From Sclerodactyla briareus (taxonomy: Eukaryota > Echinodermata > Holothuroidea > Dendrochirotida > Sclerodactylidae), in contig JAODTK010005841.1 in assembly GCA_026419785.1 (NCBI GenBank), positions 124,001 to 188,000 on the forward strand: DNA of 64,000 bases, given 5' to 3'. This document shows positions 59,690 through 64,000 of the stretch, piece after piece. The position numbers and the translations under genes are program-made. The notes beneath the pieces are model-generated. The model was not told the origin of the DNA and ran no database searches. It saw nothing but the letters and a program-made list of their open reading frames with translations. How positions within the stretch are numbered: the first letter of the stretch is position 1; every line of letters starts with the position of its first letter.

Positions 59690-61680
59690 CTTGGTTTTTC
59701 TGCTATCTGATAGGGCCAAGAAGCTGAATCAAGACGGGATAGATCGGATCTTTTGTTTCAATTTAACAAAAATGGACACGTTGAACCCATCATTACCTTA
59801 CAATGTGAGCCAACCCCATAGCACCCAAAATGAAGATCTATCTGGAGAACTAGACATACCTAGCGGTTAAACTGCCAACATGTATATCCCAATTTTAAAC
59901 AATGATGGGGGCTGTCATTAGGTTCATGTAAATCGGACCAAAGGAAGGAAAGGAAAAATTGTAAATATTTTTGAAAATGACATCCAGTGACAATGAAATA
60001 AGCCAGTTTCCAGGCCAACTGAAGTCCACTTTCGTGTAAATTGGAACATGGAGTAAAAGAAATTGTGAAAAATTCATAAATTCGACCTCTGGTGACCTTG
60101 AAACATTGTTATGTTTCACGGAACCATCTGAATCCCCACCCACGAAGTTTTGTGTGAATCAAGACAACTTAATTTAATTAACAATTTTTGAACCCTCGAT
60201 GACCTTGAAATCAGCATCATGTTTTTTCGCGGGAACCATCTAAGCTACAACCCATCCAGTTTCTTTGAAAATCGACAAACTTCATATCTTCACATAAACC
60301 CCTGCAAATAGAAAGCAGCAGTCTGGCACGAGGTCCACTTTCGACTCTCTGTGATTCACCTTCTTTGGTTTTGCTGCTATCTTATAGGCCAAGAATCGAA
60401 TCAAGACTGTTATAGATCGGCTGTTTGTTTCATTTAACAAAAATGCACGTTGAACCATCATTACCTTACAATGTGGCAACCCCCTGCACCAAACTGAAGA
60501 TCTATCTGGCGAATAACTAACATCACCTAGCGGTTAACTGCCACATGTATAAATTCCCCCTTTTACACATGATGGGTATCAATTAAGGTTTCCTGTCTCT
60601 GACAGGAAGGAAAATTGAAATCTTTTTGAAAATTGACATCCAGTGACCCAAAATTAAAGCCATGTTTCTCCGGCCAACTGAATCCACTTTCGTGGAATGG
60701 ACCAAGTACAAGAATTGTGAAAATTCATACTTCGACCTCTGGTGACCTGATCATTGTTATGTTTCCGGAACCATCAAGTCCCCCACCCACAAAAGTTTTG
60801 TGTGATCAACAAACTTAATTTATTAACAATTTGTGACCCTCGATGACCTTGAAATCAGCATCATTGTTTTTCGGAACCATCTAAAGTCTACACACTACAA
60901 CCACCCTCAGTTTCGTGTGAATCTGCCAAACTTCATACCTTCACATAAAACCTTCAAAATAGAACGCACAGTCATGCACGAGGTCCACTTCGAACTCATC
61001 TGTGATTCACCTTCTTTGGTTTTCTGCTATCTGATAGGCAAGAACTGAATCAGGACTGGTATAAGACGGACTGTTTTATGTTTCATCAATTTAACAAATG
61101 CCAACGTTGAACCCCTCATTACCTTACAATGTGGCAACCCCCTGCACCAAACTGAAGATCTATCTGGCGAATAACTAACATCACCTAGCGGTTAACTGCC
61201 ACATGTATAAATTCCCCCTTTTACACATGATGGGTATCAATTAAGGTTTCCTGTCTCTGACAGGAAGGAAAATTGAAATCTTTTTGAAAATTGACATCCA
61301 GTGACCATGAATTCAAAGCCATGTTCTCCAGGGCCAACTGAATTCCACTTCCACTTTCCTGTAATTGGACAGTAAAGAATTGTGGAAAATCATAAATTCG
61401 ACCTCTGGTACCTTGAAATCACTCAGTGTTTATGGTTTCATTCACGGAACCATCTGAAGTCCACACCAGCCAAGTTTTGTGTGAACGACAAACTCATTTA
61501 TTAACAATTTTGACCTCGCTGACCTTTGAAATCAGCATCATTTTTTTCGAACCATCTAAAGTCTCACCCCTCAGTTTCGTGTGAACTGACAAACTCTATC
61601 TTTACATAAAACCTGCAAATAGAAAGCAGAGTCAATGGGCACTATGTCCACTTTCGAACTCATCTTGGATTCACCTTGGG
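59690..61680 (+). repeat. Tandem repeat of about 0.65 kb, three copies
   Basis: Units begin near 59689, 60361 and 61012 with TTCTTTGGTTTTCTGCTATC. Each contains the words TTCGACCTCTGGTGACCTTG, CACGGAACCATCTGAAGTCC and TTCGTGTGAATC, themselves an internal repeat of about 110-120 bp. Units 2 and 3 share a 191 bp stretch with no difference (60458-60648 and 61116-61306). A C run lies at 61687-61700. Confidence 0.85.
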
Positions 61681-61999
61681 CGAGCCCCCCCCCCCCCAAC
61701 ATGTGTGGGCAATTTCAGATCACTCCGGTGATTGATTTCTTGGGTGAACATGTGCGCCATTTGGACAATCGGATAAAGTGTTAAGACATATTGGCTTGAG
61801 CTACACAACAATCTTCCGGCGGAAGACGCGGGCATGGTGTAGCCGTACGCTAAGGCTTCACCAAAGGCAAAACCATAAATATTCCCCAAAGTGGGGATAA
61901 AATTATAGGTGGAAACCTGGCTCTGGTAATCTGACAATAACAACTCCTGTACTGAATTGATCCTGGTATGTAGCCACTGCAGAGATTGAACAATGAATC

Positions 62000-63330
62000 A
62001 TGCTTTGCTATGTCCTACCTGTGATGCATGGTCAAAGGAGAAGGTCAAAATTGACCCCTAGATGACAACTTTTGACCTCAAATACTTGAACCACATAGTA
62101 TCACTGGTCAATGCTTACTCTGACCAACTTTCATGACATAATCATTATTCTGTAGAGAACAGAAGCAGCTGACCAAAATGACCGAACTAGACATATGCTG
62201 GGGTAAACCGCCAACGTGTTATTCCACATCGCGATCAGTGGTGAGATATTATATAATGCCATGTGGATCATGGAAGTCCACACCAACTTTCGAAAAATGG
62301 CGAACTGGGGGAAATTAGCGTGGCTTTGATCTCTGATGACCCCGAAATGTCCCCCCCATTTTTTCTGGACCAAACATCGTTGACACCTACCAGTATTGTT
62401 GAAATCGACAAACTTTCGATAATACTAAAATTTTGACTTCTGGTGATCTTGAAATGACCTTCACTTCTTTTAGGACCAATTAAGTCCCCACTACCAAGTT
62501 TCGTGGAAATCAAACCAACTTTTGAAAATTGCACAAATTATGCAAATTAGCTTGACCCTGCTGTGTGGCGACATCCACTATCGAACCCATCTGAGATTTC
62601 ATTCATGTGGACATGGTTGCCAGTTCGGGCTGCGAACAGACAAGTGTGGGGGGAGAGTTATTGCGTTAACGGGAAAATCCTCTAATCGTGAAATTATGCA
62701 AAGTTAAGCGGACCCCGTCATGTGGCACGCCCACTTTCGAACTCCTCCAGATTTGATTAAGGCTGACATGTGTGCCAAGTTTTGGCTCAAACGGACAAAG
62801 TGTGGAGAGTTATTGCGCTAACAAGAAACGTGGCGGACGCGGCGGGGCGGCGGACGCGGGGGACGCGTCCGCGACACGCGGCGAACACGGTGGACGCGGC
62901 GACAGAGACGGCAAAGCCAAAACCCCATAATATCCCCAAGTGGATATAATTGACCCGATATGACCTTTGACCTCAATTCTAAATCCATGCACACCCGGTA
63001 GCTACCATTGGTTAAGAATACATACACCAAACTTTCATTGATCATCCGATTCAATCTCTGGGAGAAAAAGCATTTTGTTTGTATAATGCCCAAAATGACC
63101 TTTTAGGCAAAAATGACCCCTAGATGACCTTTGACCTAAAATTCTGGAACATCCTGTAGGTACCATTGGTCAATGATAATACTCAAAACAAGTTTCATGA
63201 ACATCCGATTTAAACTGGTAGGAGAGAAGCATTTCGCAGTTTTTCACAAATGTCGAACTGACCCCTAGAAGGCCTTTGACCTCCACTTCATGAACATTCC
63301 GAAGTATCCTTGAAGCTGCGCAAACATGAG
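62000..63330 (+). repeat. Repeat R7, about 165 bp units with TGACCTTTGACCT
   Basis: Near 62935, 63095 and 63255 the words TGACC(CC)TAGATGACCTTTG ACCT, CATTGGT-AA-AATAC and AAGTTTCATGAACATCCGAT recur. Perfect TGACCTTTGACCT lies at 62961-62973 and 63125-63137. The left part (62280-62830) shares GAAATCGACAAACTTTCG and ATTATGCAAATTAGCTTGAC-type words with the R1 and 59690 families. Confidence 0.6.
62828..62912 (+). repeat. CpG-rich GGACGCGGC minisatellite
   Basis: Irregular GGCGGACGC/GGACGCGGC units with an embedded GGACGCGTCC palindrome (62868-62877), in otherwise AT-rich repeat sequence. Confidence 0.7.
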
Positions 63331-64000
63331 CCTACGTGGTGGCAAGCAGCCGCCCCCCGGTGATGATGATGAAGCACCTTCCCGAATATAGCAACCATAC
63401 TCTATCAGGGAGGAAACGTAAATTGCTAGACTGGAGTGAAGGACCTGTCATGCCATACTGAGATCAATCAAGAATCATCAGAATTACAGTAATTACGAAA
63501 ACTGTAAACCAACTCTAACCCCTTGTACGTTGTTATTGTATTGGTGGGGATCACACTTTGTTCAGCTGACAGCATGTCAGTCAATATAAACATGTGTGCC
63601 AAAGACAGTCATCTCCGTGTATAATGAAATGGGACACTATAGTGAGTCACACAGCACTTCAGTAATGGAAGCATATATCATAGTTGCTAAAGGATGATGA
63701 GTGAGGCGAAAGGATCCCAACTTTGCCTGACAGCTACAGGTATGCCAGTCAATTACCTGGATCACTGTGACATTCACTATAGAGATAGCCATATGCATCT
63801 CTGCCGATATGGAATAGAACGCAATATAGTAAATTAATCACAGTACTTCATAGTACACTTTTCACAAAATCCCAAAACATGTCACTTCTTGTGATTGCAA
63901 AACAAAGGATCACAGATTCACATGGCTGAAAGTTGATTCAAATAAAAGATGTATTTGTAATGCTCACTACAGATTTTGCTGAATAACAAAAAAGCCAAAG
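63331..64000. other. No gene seen
   Basis: A block near 63545-63580 (GGGGATCACACTTTGTTCAG CTGACAGC) resembles 59548-59572, suggesting a further dispersed repeat. Otherwise unique-looking. Confidence 0.3.

Overview
This window looks like animal nuclear DNA. It has large introns, GT-AG splice sites, tandem satellites, a degenerate RTE-type LINE, hAT-like transposons and no bacterial operon structure. The best-supported gene is adenine phosphoribosyltransferase (APRT), in at least four exons on the minus strand (17888 down to 11875). A marine invertebrate, perhaps a deuterostome (amphioxus, hemichordate or echinoderm), would fit the repeat style. That is inference; no sequence comparison was possible here.

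Layout. 1-10250 is gene-poor: repeat families, including a 280 bp tandem (4090-4830) and a composite tandem rich in TGACCT motifs (6080-7210). 10257-10600 is an exon-like open frame on the plus strand. 11875-17888 holds APRT, with repeats in its introns. A 2 kb hAT-like element (18065-20079) begins 176 bp upstream of the APRT start codon. 20140-22700 holds dispersed repeats and CGAGTC arrays. 23143-24624 has three small exon candidates around a 63 bp satellite. 25640-26710 is a related satellite. 27180-27388 is an exon candidate. 27507-32545 is a nest of transposons, including a second copy of the 2 kb element. 32535-34390 is a broken LINE. 34619-34864 is a MITE with perfect 8 bp target duplications. 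36690-37375 is a motif-dense region ending in a long T run. 40206-42728 carries three exons that join in phase into an unrecognised minus-strand gene. 43088-43735 is a long plus-strand frame with one stop. 44690-45370 is a 101 bp satellite. 48770-49070 is a possible tRNA-derived SINE. 51170-53770 is tandem and dispersed repeat. 53800-55170 is GC-rich, proline-rich and coding-like on the minus strand. 59690-61680 is a 0.65 kb tandem. 62000-63330 holds further repeats with nuclear-receptor-like motifs.

Sequence quality matters for all of this. Every frameshift I could resolve in an exon is explained by one base missing from a run of identical bases, and tandem copies differ mostly by single-base gaps. 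I read this as uncorrected long-read-type error rather than gene decay, so exon frames here should be taken as approximate.

I looked for a new biological system and did not find one I can defend. The most useful leads are the two unidentified coding stretches (40206-42728 and 43088-43735), the VDE/lipocalin-like exon (27180-27388) and the DR1-bearing repeats.
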